Positions 1 to 8,878 of a stretch of 64,000 nt of DNA are shown in pieces. Every line of letters starts with the position of its first letter. Position 1 is the stretch's first letter. The notes under the pieces were generated by a model that did no database searches, was not told the origin of the DNA, and was given only the letters and a program-made list of their open reading frames with translations. A program made the translations under genes and the position numbers. Source of the stretch: MED-G105 sp039814575 (GTDB lineage: Bacteria; Pseudomonadota; Alphaproteobacteria; Caulobacterales; Parvularculaceae); the NCBI GenBank assembly GCA_039814575.1, contig JBCCAY010000003.1, positions 62,001 to 126,000 of the forward strand, written 5' to 3'.

Positions 1-2
1 TC

Positions 3-1841
3 GCCAAAAAAGCGCTCGCTTTACGCGTGGATGGGGAATTGACGGATCTGACGGCGCCGGTGGATCGGGACGCTGCAGTGGAAATCGTCACTCGCGATGA
101 TCCGGACGCGCTGGAACTTATCCGCCATGACGCCGCGCACCTGCTTGCCCAAGCCGTGCAAGAGCTGTTTCCCGGCACCCAAGTTACCATTGGGCCGGTG
201 ATCGAAGACGGCTTTTATTACGATTTCGCCCGCGACGAACCGTTCTCCACGGACGATCTTGAAAAGATCGAAAAGCGCATGGGCGAGATCGTCGATGAAG
301 ATCGCGCGACCCGCAAAGAGGTGTGGCCGCGCGACAAAGCGATCGCCCATTTCAAAGATATCGGCGAGCACTACAAAGCCGAGATCATCGAGGATCTGCC
401 GGAAGGCGAGGAGATTAAGGTCTATTACCACGGCGATTGGCACGACCTCTGCCGCGGCCCGCACCTTCCGTCGACGAAGCATATCGGCAAGGCCTTCAAA
501 CTGATGAAGGTCGCCGGCGCCTATTGGCGCGGCGATCACCGCAACGCCATGCTGCAGCGGATCTATGGCACCGCCTGGACCAATGACAAAGAACTGAAGG
601 CCTATCTCACTCGTCTTGAGGAAGCTGAGAAGCGCGATCACCGCAAGCTCGCCAAGGTCATGGACCTCTTCCACATGCAGGAAGAAGGGCCGGGCTCGGT
701 GTTTTGGCATCCGAACGGCTGGACCCTGTTCCAGAACCTCATCGATTATATGCGCCGGCGTCAGAATGGGGCGGGCTATGTGGAGATCAACACGCCCGAC
801 CTTCTCGATTATTCCTTGTGGGAAACGTCAGGCCACGCGGCGAAGTTCGGCGAGAACATGTACTCGACCGTGATGCCGGACGAGCGCAAATACGCGTTGA
901 AACCGATGAACTGCCCCGGCGGCGTGCAGGTTTATAATCATGGGCTGCGCTCCTACCGCGAATTGCCGATGCGCGTGGCGGAGTTCGGCAAGGTGCACCG
1001 CTATGAGCCGTCCGGCGCCTTGCACGGCATCATGCGTGTGCGGCATTTTACCCAAGACGACGCCCACATTTATTGCACCCCAGAGCAATTGCAGGATGAG
1101 TGCCTGAAAGTCGTCGATCTCATTCTCGACATCTATAAGGATTTCGGGTTCGAGGACGTGCGCATTAAATTCTCCGATCGCCCCGAAGCGCGCATCGGCG
1201 AAGACGACGTCTGGGATAAGTCCGAGGCGGCGTTGAAAAACGCCCTTGAAGCGACGGGTTTGCCCTATGGCGTCAATCCCGGCGAGGGCGCGTTCTACGG
1301 CCCGAAATTAGAGTTCGTGCTGCGCGACGCGATTGGCCGCGACTGGCAATGCGGCACCTTGCAAGTGGATTTCAATCTGCCGGAACGCTTTGACGCGACC
1401 TATGTCGGCGAGGACGGCGAGAAACATCGGCCGGTGATGTTGCACCGGGCCTTGTTCGGCTCGTTGGAGCGTTTCACCGGCATTCTCATTGAGCATTACG
1501 CTGGCGCGTTTCCGTTGTGGCTCGCGCCGCGCCAAGTGGTCGTCGCGACGATTACGTCGGAGGCCGATGCGTATGCTGAGCGTGTCGCCGCGCAAATGCG
1601 CGCGGCCGGCTTGCGGGTTGAGACCGATCTGCGCAATGAGAAGATAAATTACAAAGTTCGCGAGCATTCGCTGACGAAGACGCCCGTTATTGCGGTCGTC
1701 GGCGCGCGCGAAGCGGATGAAGAAAAAGTCTCGCTTCGCCGGCTCGGACGGAAGGATCAGAAAGTTGCGCTGCTTAGCGAGGCGATCGCCGAGCTTGCCG
1801 ACGAGGCGTTGGCGCCGGACCTTAAACGCGCGGCATGCTGA
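3..1841 (+). CDS. thrS: Threonyl-tRNA synthetase, 5' end outside window
   Basis: Charges tRNA-Thr with threonine in the cytoplasm. The reading frame is open from the first bases, and the first residues look like the end of a TGS domain, so the true start lies upstream; about 30-40 residues are missing compared with the usual ~640-650. The TGS end is followed by the editing/second additional domain, then the class II core: KPMNCPGG with a zinc-ligand Cys, motif 2 (RYEPSGALHGIMRVR), a zinc-ligand His in DDAHIYC, motif 3 (HRALFGSLERF), and a C-terminal anticodon-binding domain. The stop overlaps the next gene's start by 7 bases, which suggests translational coupling to an unrelated envelope gene. 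Confidence 0.97.
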   Translation, partial: AKKALALRVDGELTDLTAPVDRDAAVEIVTRDDPDALELIRHDAAHLLAQAVQELFPGTQVTIGPVIEDGFYYDFARDEPFSTDDLEKIEKRMGEIVDEDRATRKEVWPRDKAIAHFKDIGEHYKAEIIEDLPEGEEIKVYYHGDWHDLCRGPHLPSTKHIGKAFKLMKVAGAYWRGDHRNAMLQRIYGTAWTNDKELKAYLTRLEEAEKRDHRKLAKVMDLFHMQEEGPGSVFWHPNGWTLFQNLIDYMRRRQNGAGYVEINTPDLLDYSLWETSGHAAKFGENMYSTVMPDERKYALKPMNCPGGVQVYNHGLRSYRELPMRVAEFGKVHRYEPSGALHGIMRVRHFTQDDAHIYCTPEQLQDECLKVVDLILDIYKDFGFEDVRIKFSDRPEARIGEDDVWDKSEAALKNALEATGLPYGVNPGEGAFYGPKLEFVLRDAIGRDWQCGTLQVDFNLPERFDATYVGEDGEKHRPVMLHRALFGSLERFTGILIEHYAGAFPLWLAPRQVVVATITSEADAYAERVAAQMRAAGLRVETDLRNEKINYKVREHSLTKTPVIAVVGAREADEEKVSLRRLGRKDQKVALLSEAIAELADEALAPDLKRAAC

Positions 1842-2599
1842 TTTCCTGGCGCTACAAGTTCGTTTTTGTCCATATTCCAAAAACTGGCGGCACCGCCTTC
1901 ACCGCGGCGCTCGCCCCTTTTGCAAGGTTGCGTGACCGTTTCGCTTATGACATTGCGCGCAAACCCATTATCAGGCGCGCTGTGACGACTGCATTGGGGC
2001 CTGTTTATGAGCAGCGCATCACCGGTATTGCTCCTCACTCTGGTGTTCGGGTTTTTGAAAGAAAGTTCGGCGCGTCTGTTCTCGATGACATGACCGTCCT
2101 AACGATCGTCCGCAATCCCTTTACGCGCTTTATCAGTTACTTCCGCCATATCAATCGCATTCCAAACCATAAAATGCGCGAGGCCGTGCAAGGCATGACC
2201 TTTCAGCAAGCATTGCCCGTTTTGTTGCAACGTGGCGCGAACGTGCAAACGCGCCTCTTGGAAGGCGTTGACGGCGCGACGCCTAAGGGGGTGATTGTCG
2301 CGCACACCGAACGATTGTCGGCCGATATCGCTGATTGGCACGAGCGACTTGGCTTGCCGCGCCCCTTGTCCGTCAAGAGAGTAAATGTATCAGATCCGGA
2401 TGCTGAGGCTGCCGCCAGCGCCAGCGATAATGAACGCACCAGTGAACGCACCAGCGGATCGGCTGACGTTAAATGGCTGTGCAACGCTTACGGCGATGCT
2501 GTCGATGACTTTGTCAAAGCCAATCGCGCCGAGTTCGACGCTTTCGGCTATTCTTGCGACATCGCTGACGCGTTCGATCCGCCGGAAAGCGCACCATGA
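1835..2599 (+). CDS. Sulfotransferase family 2-like protein
   Basis: Probable PAPS-dependent sulfotransferase, expected to sulfate a carbohydrate. The PAPS 5'-phosphosulfate loop is visible at residues 11-20 (FVHIPKTGGT) and the 3'-phosphate motif at about 91-101 (VRNPFTRFISY). The 254-aa length fits the small bacterial family. A low-complexity Ser/Thr/Glu stretch at about 195-210 is partly encoded by a 12-bp tandem duplication (2432-2455). The start overlaps the thrS stop and the stop overlaps the next ATG by 4 bases (ATGA), so it is probably co-translated with the following glycosyltransferase. The substrate cannot be read from the sequence. Confidence 0.8.
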   Translation: MLISWRYKFVFVHIPKTGGTAFTAALAPFARLRDRFAYDIARKPIIRRAVTTALGPVYEQRITGIAPHSGVRVFERKFGASVLDDMTVLTIVRNPFTRFISYFRHINRIPNHKMREAVQGMTFQQALPVLLQRGANVQTRLLEGVDGATPKGVIVAHTERLSADIADWHERLGLPRPLSVKRVNVSDPDAEAAASASDNERTSERTSGSADVKWLCNAYGDAVDDFVKANRAEFDAFGYSCDIADAFDPPESAP

Positions 2600-3558
2600 C
2601 GTTAAGCCCCGATGCTCCTCATGCGACGCTTCCATCGACGGTCAGCGCAATCATCGTTAGTTATAACACTGGTGCGGTGTTGGCCGATGCGTTGCAGGCT
2701 TTACGAACCCAAATAGGTCTTAATGAGATCATCCTGATCGACAATGGCAATCCTGCCGGTGCGGTCGAAAGCGCGGTCGAACGCGCGATCGCTGCGAGCG
2801 CGCCGTCCGAGATCGATACAGGTCCATCTATTCGAGTTTTATCCGGACACGGCAATATCGGGTTCGCCGCCGCGTGCAATAAGGGCGCGGCTGCCGTTCG
2901 CGCTGACCAGGGCGATGCGTATCTTCTATTTATCAATCCGGACGCGCTTGCGCCGGAGGGGTTGGTCGCGGCGCTCAAAGCTGACGCCGCCGCTTTATCA
3001 CGGCCGTCATTGATAGCGCCAAAACTTGTCAATCCGTCAGGTCTTGAGCAACAAGGCTCGCGCCGCGCGCGCCTGACGCCGTGGCGGGCGATCGTTGAAG
3101 CGACGAAGCTCTATCGGATTGCTCCCGGCCATGCGTGGCTCAGCCGCTTTAATCGGCATGAAGAGCCGTGTCCGTCGACCTTAACACAGTTGGACGTGAT
3201 ATCGGGCGCCTGCTTTTTCCTTGCGAAAGCGGATTATGACGCTGTCGGAGGAATGGATGAGGGCTATTTTCTCCATGTGGAGGACGTCGACTTTTGCGAA
3301 CGGTTCGCCGCCGCCGGAGGAAGCATCTGGTTCGATCCCGCGATTGCGGTCGTGCATCACAAAAGCTCTAGCGCCGTTAGCCCGCTTAAAGTTGAATGGT
3401 GGAAGACCAAAAGCTTGAGCCGCTATTTTAGAAAACACTTCGCTGATCAATCGCCGCCTGGCAGTCTTTTTCTACTGAATGCCGGATTGTTTTCCGCATT
3501 CGCCGCCCGGGCGGCGGCGACCGCCTTACGACGCGGTTCGACACGCCCTTCCACGTGA
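2596..3558 (+). CDS. GT2 family glycosyltransferase (rhamnosyltransferase-like)
   Basis: GT-A fold transferase, probably adding a sugar to a surface polysaccharide. The N-terminus carries the GT2 start VSAIIVSYNTG; a nucleotide-binding acidic motif lies in LLFINPDA, and the later block GYFLHVEDVDFCERF resembles the rhamnosyltransferase/WbbL type. It overlaps the sulfotransferase by 4 bases, so the pair may build and decorate one glycan. Its last 112 bases run antisense into the end of the convergent GT39 gene, an unusually long overlap. Donor and acceptor are unknown. Confidence 0.85.
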   Translation: MTLSPDAPHATLPSTVSAIIVSYNTGAVLADALQALRTQIGLNEIILIDNGNPAGAVESAVERAIAASAPSEIDTGPSIRVLSGHGNIGFAAACNKGAAAVRADQGDAYLLFINPDALAPEGLVAALKADAAALSRPSLIAPKLVNPSGLEQQGSRRARLTPWRAIVEATKLYRIAPGHAWLSRFNRHEEPCPSTLTQLDVISGACFFLAKADYDAVGGMDEGYFLHVEDVDFCERFAAAGGSIWFDPAIAVVHHKSSSAVSPLKVEWWKTKSLSRYFRKHFADQSPPGSLFLLNAGLFSAFAARAAATALRRGSTRPST

Positions 3559-5093
3559 AAGAAATAAAGCGTGCGTGACCGATCGCCGCCGAGGTTGGCC
3601 GTGTCGTAGCCGAGCGGGTTGATGGTTTTAAACCGGCGTAAAGCGGTTTCGGCCTTTGAGTAAGGCGTCACGTACAGAAACCGCGTCTCTCCGCGCCCGT
3701 CATGGCGATGAAAGGCTTCATAATGGTGATCGATGGAGCTGTTGGATTCCCAAGCGAACACCGGTTTATCCGTGGGCGCATAATAAAGGACGCCGCCCAT
3801 CACTTCGCGATCGTCGCAGAGAATAGCGTCAAAGTCCGCCGCGCGCGTGGCGATGACGCGGCCTTGTTCCTCCCATCCGCGCAGGCGTTTAAAAGCGCCG
3901 CTAAGGCCTAAAGCGTCGGCACCCGCTGGCGCTATGACGGCGAGTGAAAAAACACCAAGGACGTTGGCGTGAAGGGCGATAGACGCCGGTAAAATAAGAA
4001 CCGCGCGACGGCGTAATTCTGAATTCGTACCGGTCTGTTTTTCGGTTGTTTTTGCTGCGCGCACCCACTTAAGCGCCAATGTCACGGCGAGAAGCGTGGC
4101 AGCCGGATAACTCGCCGCCGCCCAGTTGGCGTGGGCGCGGGATAAAAGCGCCTGAATGCTGACGATCAAGATTGGCGGGGTCGCGAAGGCGAGAAGCATT
4201 AGGCCCTTCCAGCCGTCTCTATTCTGTCGGTGGCGCCAAGCGCTGCGCGCGCCGAAAACCGCCAATAAGAGGATTAGGGGGCCTGCGAGACCGAATTGTC
4301 CGCCGAGGAACTCCACAAGCTTTATCGGATGGAAGAGGTCGTCGCGCCAATTTGCATTAGCGGCTGTGTGGGCGAGCGTTTGGAAGTCGTTCTGCATATT
4401 CCAGAGGATGTTCGGCGAGAACACCGCAAACCCGATGATCGTGGCGCAGAAGCTGGAAATGATGAAGGCGGACGTTCGAAAGCGCGCGTCAAGCAACGGC
4501 AGCAACGCGACGCCGATAAGGAAGTAGATCATTGCGTACTTCGATAGGAGGCCAAAGCCGATCGCAAAGCCCAGAAGGCTAATGTTGACGGCGCTTAGGC
4601 GTGCGGTGTCGCCCGCGGTGCGGATAAGGGCGAGTAATCCAGCGGACCAAAAAAATAGCAGCGCCGCATCGGTGCTAATGATCGCGCTGGAGATTGTCAC
4701 GCCGGGCATAAGAAGCCAGCTGACCCCCGTCCAAAAACCGGTTTCTGTGTCATAAAGCGTGCGCCCGGCCGCGAATAGGAGCGCCGCCGTCCCCAGGTGA
4801 AACAGCGAAGACGATAGGCGCACGGCCCATTCTGTTTCGCCGAAGAAACCCGTTGTCGCGGCGATCGCCCAGGCGATGACGGGCGGCTTTGAAAAGTAAC
4901 CGAAAGCAGGCGTTTCGCTCCAAAACCAATATTGCGTTTCATCGGGACCGAGTTCGTGTTGCGCAAAAATCAGTACAAAGATTCTGAAAATGAAAAGGGC
5001 GCCGGCGCAAATGATGAACCATCGCGTCCAATTTATGGGGCGCGACACGCGGTCTGATCCAAGCGCGGAGCTGGCGGGGTTATTCGATGACAT
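3447..5093 (-). CDS. GT39-type membrane glycosyltransferase
   Basis: Integral membrane transferase of the PMT/ArnT superfamily, which uses polyprenyl-phosphate-linked sugars on the periplasmic face of the inner membrane. The first TM segment is at about 25-45, followed by an acidic catalytic loop GPDETQYW (Asp51, Glu52) and a downstream KPP (about 70-72), both typical of the family. Many further hydrophobic helices and a C-terminal soluble domain follow. It starts 14 bases inside the end of the next upstream gene, a paralogous transferase, so they form an operon. The acceptor may be lipid A or another lipid. Confidence 0.85.
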   Translation of the reverse strand: MSSNNPASSALGSDRVSRPINWTRWFIICAGALFIFRIFVLIFAQHELGPDETQYWFWSETPAFGYFSKPPVIAWAIAATTGFFGETEWAVRLSSSLFHLGTAALLFAAGRTLYDTETGFWTGVSWLLMPGVTISSAIISTDAALLFFWSAGLLALIRTAGDTARLSAVNISLLGFAIGFGLLSKYAMIYFLIGVALLPLLDARFRTSAFIISSFCATIIGFAVFSPNILWNMQNDFQTLAHTAANANWRDDLFHPIKLVEFLGGQFGLAGPLILLLAVFGARSAWRHRQNRDGWKGLMLLAFATPPILIVSIQALLSRAHANWAAASYPAATLLAVTLALKWVRAAKTTEKQTGTNSELRRRAVLILPASIALHANVLGVFSLAVIAPAGADALGLSGAFKRLRGWEEQGRVIATRAADFDAILCDDREVMGGVLYYAPTDKPVFAWESNSSIDHHYEAFHRHDGRGETRFLYVTPYSKAETALRRFKTINPLGYDTANLGGDRSRTLYFFHVEGRVEPRRKAVAAARAANAENNPAFSRKRLPGGD

Positions 5094-6837
5094 AAACGTC
5101 CAGTATCAGCGCGTCGCCGTTTGAGTAATTGACGCCTTTGAGCGTCGTAACGGCTTTCAGCGTGCGATTGAATTCAATTTCTTCAGCCGCCGCGTCGAAG
5201 GCGGGTTTTTCTGCCCGTGACAGCACCAGCCTGTCCCCTGGGACCGCTTTCGCGACCTGCCTCGCGGCCGCCGCGCCTTTTGCGAGGATAGCGTCTCCGT
5301 GCAGCAGAAACACCGCAGACGGTTCATAATATCCGGAAAGGATAGCGGACCCGCCAGCCTCGCTCTTTACCACGACGGCGACGTCGGTTGAGAGCCGTAA
5401 AGGCGCAAGACCCGGCAGCGCGGCGCTAAGGTAAACCCAAGCGAAAACTGCGGAACAAACTACTGCGCTGATCGCGCCAAGTTGGTTGAGGCCGCGATAA
5501 TAGGCTAACGCCGCGAACAAAACGCCGCCGAAGAAGACCGTCGCGATGACGGCGTAGCCGGTCAGCGCAAAGGCGCCGCCGCCGTTCAAGGCAGGCAGCG
5601 CGATCATGCCGCCCGCCATCGCGAGGCCGATAGCGGCGAACACGACGATGCCCGCTTTTTGAAAGATCGTTGGCTCGGAGCCGTTCGTTTCCCGTGCCGC
5701 GTAGGCGCCGACCGCGAGGGCGAGCGCGGGGTAAAGCGGCAGCGTATAATGCGGCAGTTTCGTCGCCGTCAGTTCGAACACCAACCAGGCGGGCGCGGCC
5801 CAAGCGATCAAATAAAGCGCGCGCCAGTCTTGCCGCTCACGGATGGTTTTGCGCGCGGCTTCGAACAAGAGCGGCGTCGCCGGCCATAAGAGCGCCCAGA
5901 CCAGAAGGAGATGATAGCCCGGCGGCCCGCCATGGCGTTCTTGCACGGCGCCGACCTTGCCGAGCAGGTCACCGCCCACTGCGTCGGCGAAAAACCGCCC
6001 ATCAGTGGCGGCGTTGATGGCCAGCGCCCACGGGGCGACCATTGCAGCGACAACGGCGAGACCGGTGATTGGGCGAACGGCCCCGATGAGGCCGATGTCT
6101 TTTTTCACAATAGCGATTGTGATGAGCGTCGTTGCGAGCACAAGCACAATGATTGGGCCTTTAATCAGGACGCCGGCGCCGACGGCGGTCCATAGGCCGA
6201 GCGCAGCAATCCAAGAGGTCCGACGCGTTCCTGCTTTTGGGACGCGTGCGCCGTACCGCGCTTCAAGGATCAGCGATAGGGCGAGAAAGGCTCCAGCGAC
6301 GGTTGCGAGCAACATCGCGTCCGTCTTCGCGAAGGTTGCTTCGGCGGCGGTGATGGGCGCAGCGGCGAGGAGGGCGCCGGCGAGGAGCCCCGCGCGCGCG
6401 CCGAACAATCGGCGACCAATCAAACTGGTGAAAACGGCGGCCAAAACCACGCCGAGTAAGGAAGGCAGGCGATAGGCCCAGACGGCGCGGGCCTCAACGT
6501 TTGAAACCGTCGCCACGCTCGCGGCTTGCAGCCAATGGATGCCGACGGGCTTTTTATTGCGCTCCTGGTCTTGGAATTTGATGGTGACGAAATCGCCCGT
6601 TTCGAGCATTTGCGCGGTCGCTTGAACAAAGCGGGCTTCATCGCGGTCGATCGGCGGCATCTGAAAAAGGCCGGCGAGCGCCACAAACAGCGCGAACGCC
6701 GCGACGAGCGTCGCGCCGGCGTGTTCGCTTGCGCGGTTCAAATGCTCCGATACGCGCGCCGAAAGGCTGACCAATATGCGATCGACGCCCGGCCGAGACC
6801 AAATCGAGGAAGATTCATACGAATTCGTCGTTTGCAT
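5080..6837 (-). CDS. ArnT-like GT39 glycosyltransferase
   Basis: Second membrane transferase of the ArnT/PMT type. After a first TM helix (about 42-60) it has PPIDRDEARF, with the expected acidic pair Asp66/Glu67, and a conserved loop RNKKPVGIHW near residue 100, strongly like lipid A aminoarabinose transferases. About a dozen hydrophobic segments precede a periplasmic C-terminus; 585 aa is normal for ArnT. No other arn genes are present, so the sugar need not be aminoarabinose. It is first in a two-gene operon and divergent from the next GT2 gene (138 bp apart). Confidence 0.85.
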   Translation of the reverse strand: MQTTNSYESSSIWSRPGVDRILVSLSARVSEHLNRASEHAGATLVAAFALFVALAGLFQMPPIDRDEARFVQATAQMLETGDFVTIKFQDQERNKKPVGIHWLQAASVATVSNVEARAVWAYRLPSLLGVVLAAVFTSLIGRRLFGARAGLLAGALLAAAPITAAEATFAKTDAMLLATVAGAFLALSLILEARYGARVPKAGTRRTSWIAALGLWTAVGAGVLIKGPIIVLVLATTLITIAIVKKDIGLIGAVRPITGLAVVAAMVAPWALAINAATDGRFFADAVGGDLLGKVGAVQERHGGPPGYHLLLVWALLWPATPLLFEAARKTIRERQDWRALYLIAWAAPAWLVFELTATKLPHYTLPLYPALALAVGAYAARETNGSEPTIFQKAGIVVFAAIGLAMAGGMIALPALNGGGAFALTGYAVIATVFFGGVLFAALAYYRGLNQLGAISAVVCSAVFAWVYLSAALPGLAPLRLSTDVAVVVKSEAGGSAILSGYYEPSAVFLLHGDAILAKGAAAARQVAKAVPGDRLVLSRAEKPAFDAAAEEIEFNRTLKAVTTLKGVNYSNGDALILDVYVIE

Positions 6838-6975
6838 AGGGTCTTTTACGTCGTTTTCGTGCGTCGGCGAGGGGCGATCTAGCCCTTCTTAAAGAGGCTT
6901 GGCGCGCCAGATGTTTCAATTCCGCTGAGTTTCTGCAATCAACGCCCGGTAAATTGCAATTGCCGGCGTGCCCCC

Positions 6976-7851
6976 GTGACTCACTCTCCGAACGATCATA
7001 ACGGCGTTCTCGCCCCCATTTTTGGCGCTCAGGCCCTTTCGCCCAGCAATGGCGTTGCCGTTGATGACACGTCACCTTCGCAGCGCTTAGCGGTGAGCGT
7101 TGTTTTGCCCATGTACAATGAAGAGGGCGCCGCGGCCGAATTGGTGCAAGAAGTCGCGGAGGCCTTGCGAGGCCTGGCGTTCGAGGTCATCGCGGTCGAT
7201 GACGCCTCGACAGATACGACCGTTGCGCGCCTGCAAGCGTCGGGGGTCGAGGCCTTGCGGATCCTTCAACACGGCGTCAACGCCGGTCAGAGCCGCGCCG
7301 TCCGAACGGGCGTTCTGGCCGCCCGCGCGCCGGTTATCGTCACGCTCGACGGCGATGGGCAAAACGATCCGAAGGACATTCAAACGCTGGTGGAGGCGCT
7401 GACCGCCGATGACGCCCCGCCGCTCTTAGCGATGGTGGCCGGCGAACGGCGTGGTCGCCAAGACACGGCCTCGAAAAAAGCCGCCTCCCGCATCGCCAAC
7501 CGAATTCGCGCGCGGCTCTTGAAGGACGGCGCCAGCGACACTGGCTGCGGGCTGAAAGCGTTCCGGCGGGACGCTTACTTGCGCTTGCCATATTTTGATC
7601 ACGCCCACCGTTATCTTCCCGCATTGATGCGCCGGGAGGGATATGAGGTGGCGTTTGCGCCCGTGGCCCATCGAGCGCGCGTGCATGGCGTCTCGAAATA
7701 CACGAATTTAGGGCGCCTTGCGGTCGCATTTCGCGATATGATGGGCGTTATGTGGCTAAATGATCGCGCTCGGGCGCCAGAACGCATTTTCGAGCTTCGC
7801 GGTCCCGGCGTATGTGATAAAACATCATCGACGTTGGCGGGCGATGATTGA
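6976..7851 (+). CDS. GT2 family, dolichyl-phosphate mannosyltransferase-like
   Basis: Probably moves a sugar from a nucleotide to polyprenyl phosphate, which would supply the two GT39 enzymes encoded divergently next to it. The catalytic domain starts at SVVLPMYNEEG, followed by EVIAVDDASTD (nucleotide-binding Asp residues) and VTLDGDGQNDP (the DXD-like motif). There is no C-terminal membrane domain. The longest frame begins with GTG at 6976; no strong ribosome binding site is seen, and an internal start before the catalytic domain is possible. The link to the neighbouring transferases is inference from context. Confidence 0.83.
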   Translation: MTHSPNDHNGVLAPIFGAQALSPSNGVAVDDTSPSQRLAVSVVLPMYNEEGAAAELVQEVAEALRGLAFEVIAVDDASTDTTVARLQASGVEALRILQHGVNAGQSRAVRTGVLAARAPVIVTLDGDGQNDPKDIQTLVEALTADDAPPLLAMVAGERRGRQDTASKKAASRIANRIRARLLKDGASDTGCGLKAFRRDAYLRLPYFDHAHRYLPALMRREGYEVAFAPVAHRARVHGVSKYTNLGRLAVAFRDMMGVMWLNDRARAPERIFELRGPGVCDKTSSTLAGDD

Positions 7852-7997
7852 TAATCGTGCTCGTGCGGCGACGTGGGGAGGCGGCCCGATAACGGACATT
7901 CCAGGGCTGCTCTAGTGTTTCACTCGCAGAGTGATACGGGGCTTAACATTCGCGAACGGCCCCGATCGAGCGGTTGTTGCGACGAGGGAGAAAGTCG

Positions 7998-8420
7998 ATG
8001 CTGCAAATGTTTCCACTTCTGGCGGTTAGTTTGGTCGTTTACGCGGTCTTGACGCTCACCAATACGGCGGTCGGCGGAGAGGCCTGGCACCAAGTTCAGA
8101 TCGTTTCTCTGCCATTGGCGTCCGAGGATAGCTGGAGCATCCATGGCGGCGACATCTTCCTGGTTGGCAGCATGGGCCTCTTATTCGTCGAGCTTATTCG
8201 CGCCACGCAAACGAATACGTCGTCGATCGCCAATCACGGCCTGTCGTTTATGTTGTTCTTGGCGTGTTTGCTGGTGTTCATTTTTGTCACCGGTTTCGGC
8301 AACTCCACCTTCTTCATCTATATGTCGATGACATTCTTAGACTCGATGGCTGGAATGGTGGTGACGACAGTCACGGCGCGGCGAGATCTTAATGTCGCCG
8401 ACGCCTCCGCGGCGCGTTAG
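7998..8420 (+). CDS. Small four-helix membrane protein, unknown function
   Basis: A 140-aa protein with about four hydrophobic helices: residues about 1-20, a central pair near 45-60 and 75-95, and one at about 100-120. No catalytic motif is visible. I chose ATG at 7998 because GGGAGAAAG lies at ribosome-binding distance; a longer frame with an upstream TTG is less likely. It stands alone, between a GT2 gene and a convergent small gene 7 bp away. Confidence 0.65.
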   Translation: MLQMFPLLAVSLVVYAVLTLTNTAVGGEAWHQVQIVSLPLASEDSWSIHGGDIFLVGSMGLLFVELIRATQTNTSSIANHGLSFMLFLACLLVFIFVTGFGNSTFFIYMSMTFLDSMAGMVVTTVTARRDLNVADASAAR

Positions 8421-8427
8421 CTGATGA

Positions 8428-8745
8428 TCAGGCGACTAGATTAAGGACTGATCCGGCGCGCCGCTCAGCACCATGTCCGCCAGCCGTTTGTCCAAATGCC
8501 GCTGCGCCGGCATAGCCGCGCTTTGCACCGTACTCCTGGGCGCTGTAACCCTGAGCGCCGTACCCTTGGCGAGCGACCGCAGCCGCAGCGCGTTCACGAT
8601 CCGTTAACGCCCGCGGCGCTGCTTGTTCGTCGTTAACGTCCATGACGACGACATCGATAATCTCGGCTTCATCATAGCGCGGTTTGCGGTTGGCGGTGCG
8701 GGCTGTTCTGTTTTGGTGCGTCGTGCGGGTCATAACCCGTACCAT
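8428..8745 (-). CDS. Small hypothetical protein with Gly-Tyr-Ala-Gln repeats
   Basis: A 105-aa protein of unknown function. The N-terminus is basic (TRTTHQNRTARTANRKPR), the middle acidic and valine-rich (EAEIIDVVVMDVND), and residues about 63-77 repeat a GYGAQ/GYSAQ/EYGA motif. No signal peptide or membrane segment is seen. The ATG at 8745 has an AAGG about 10 bases upstream; a second ATG 12 bases in is possible. It faces the membrane-protein gene tail to tail. The composition suggests a largely disordered protein. Confidence 0.5.
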   Translation of the reverse strand: MVRVMTRTTHQNRTARTANRKPRYDEAEIIDVVVMDVNDEQAAPRALTDRERAAAAVARQGYGAQGYSAQEYGAKRGYAGAAAFGQTAGGHGAERRAGSVLNLVA

Positions 8746-8878
8746 TTCAAGAACCTTGCCGCTTTCTTTCTAAATCATTAACGCGCAGCTAGTAACTGGC
8801 GCGCTGCTCGCGGCTTGTTTTCTGTTTCTTTACGGCTGGCGGCTAAATCTTCCTTGCGAAAAGTTTGGGCGGGCCTAG

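Noticed and set aside
5426..6475. Several open frames of 80-170 codons opposite the ArnT-like gene
   Set aside because: Highly Arg/Ala-rich products in frames antisense or shifted to a clear membrane protein; GC-rich shadows.
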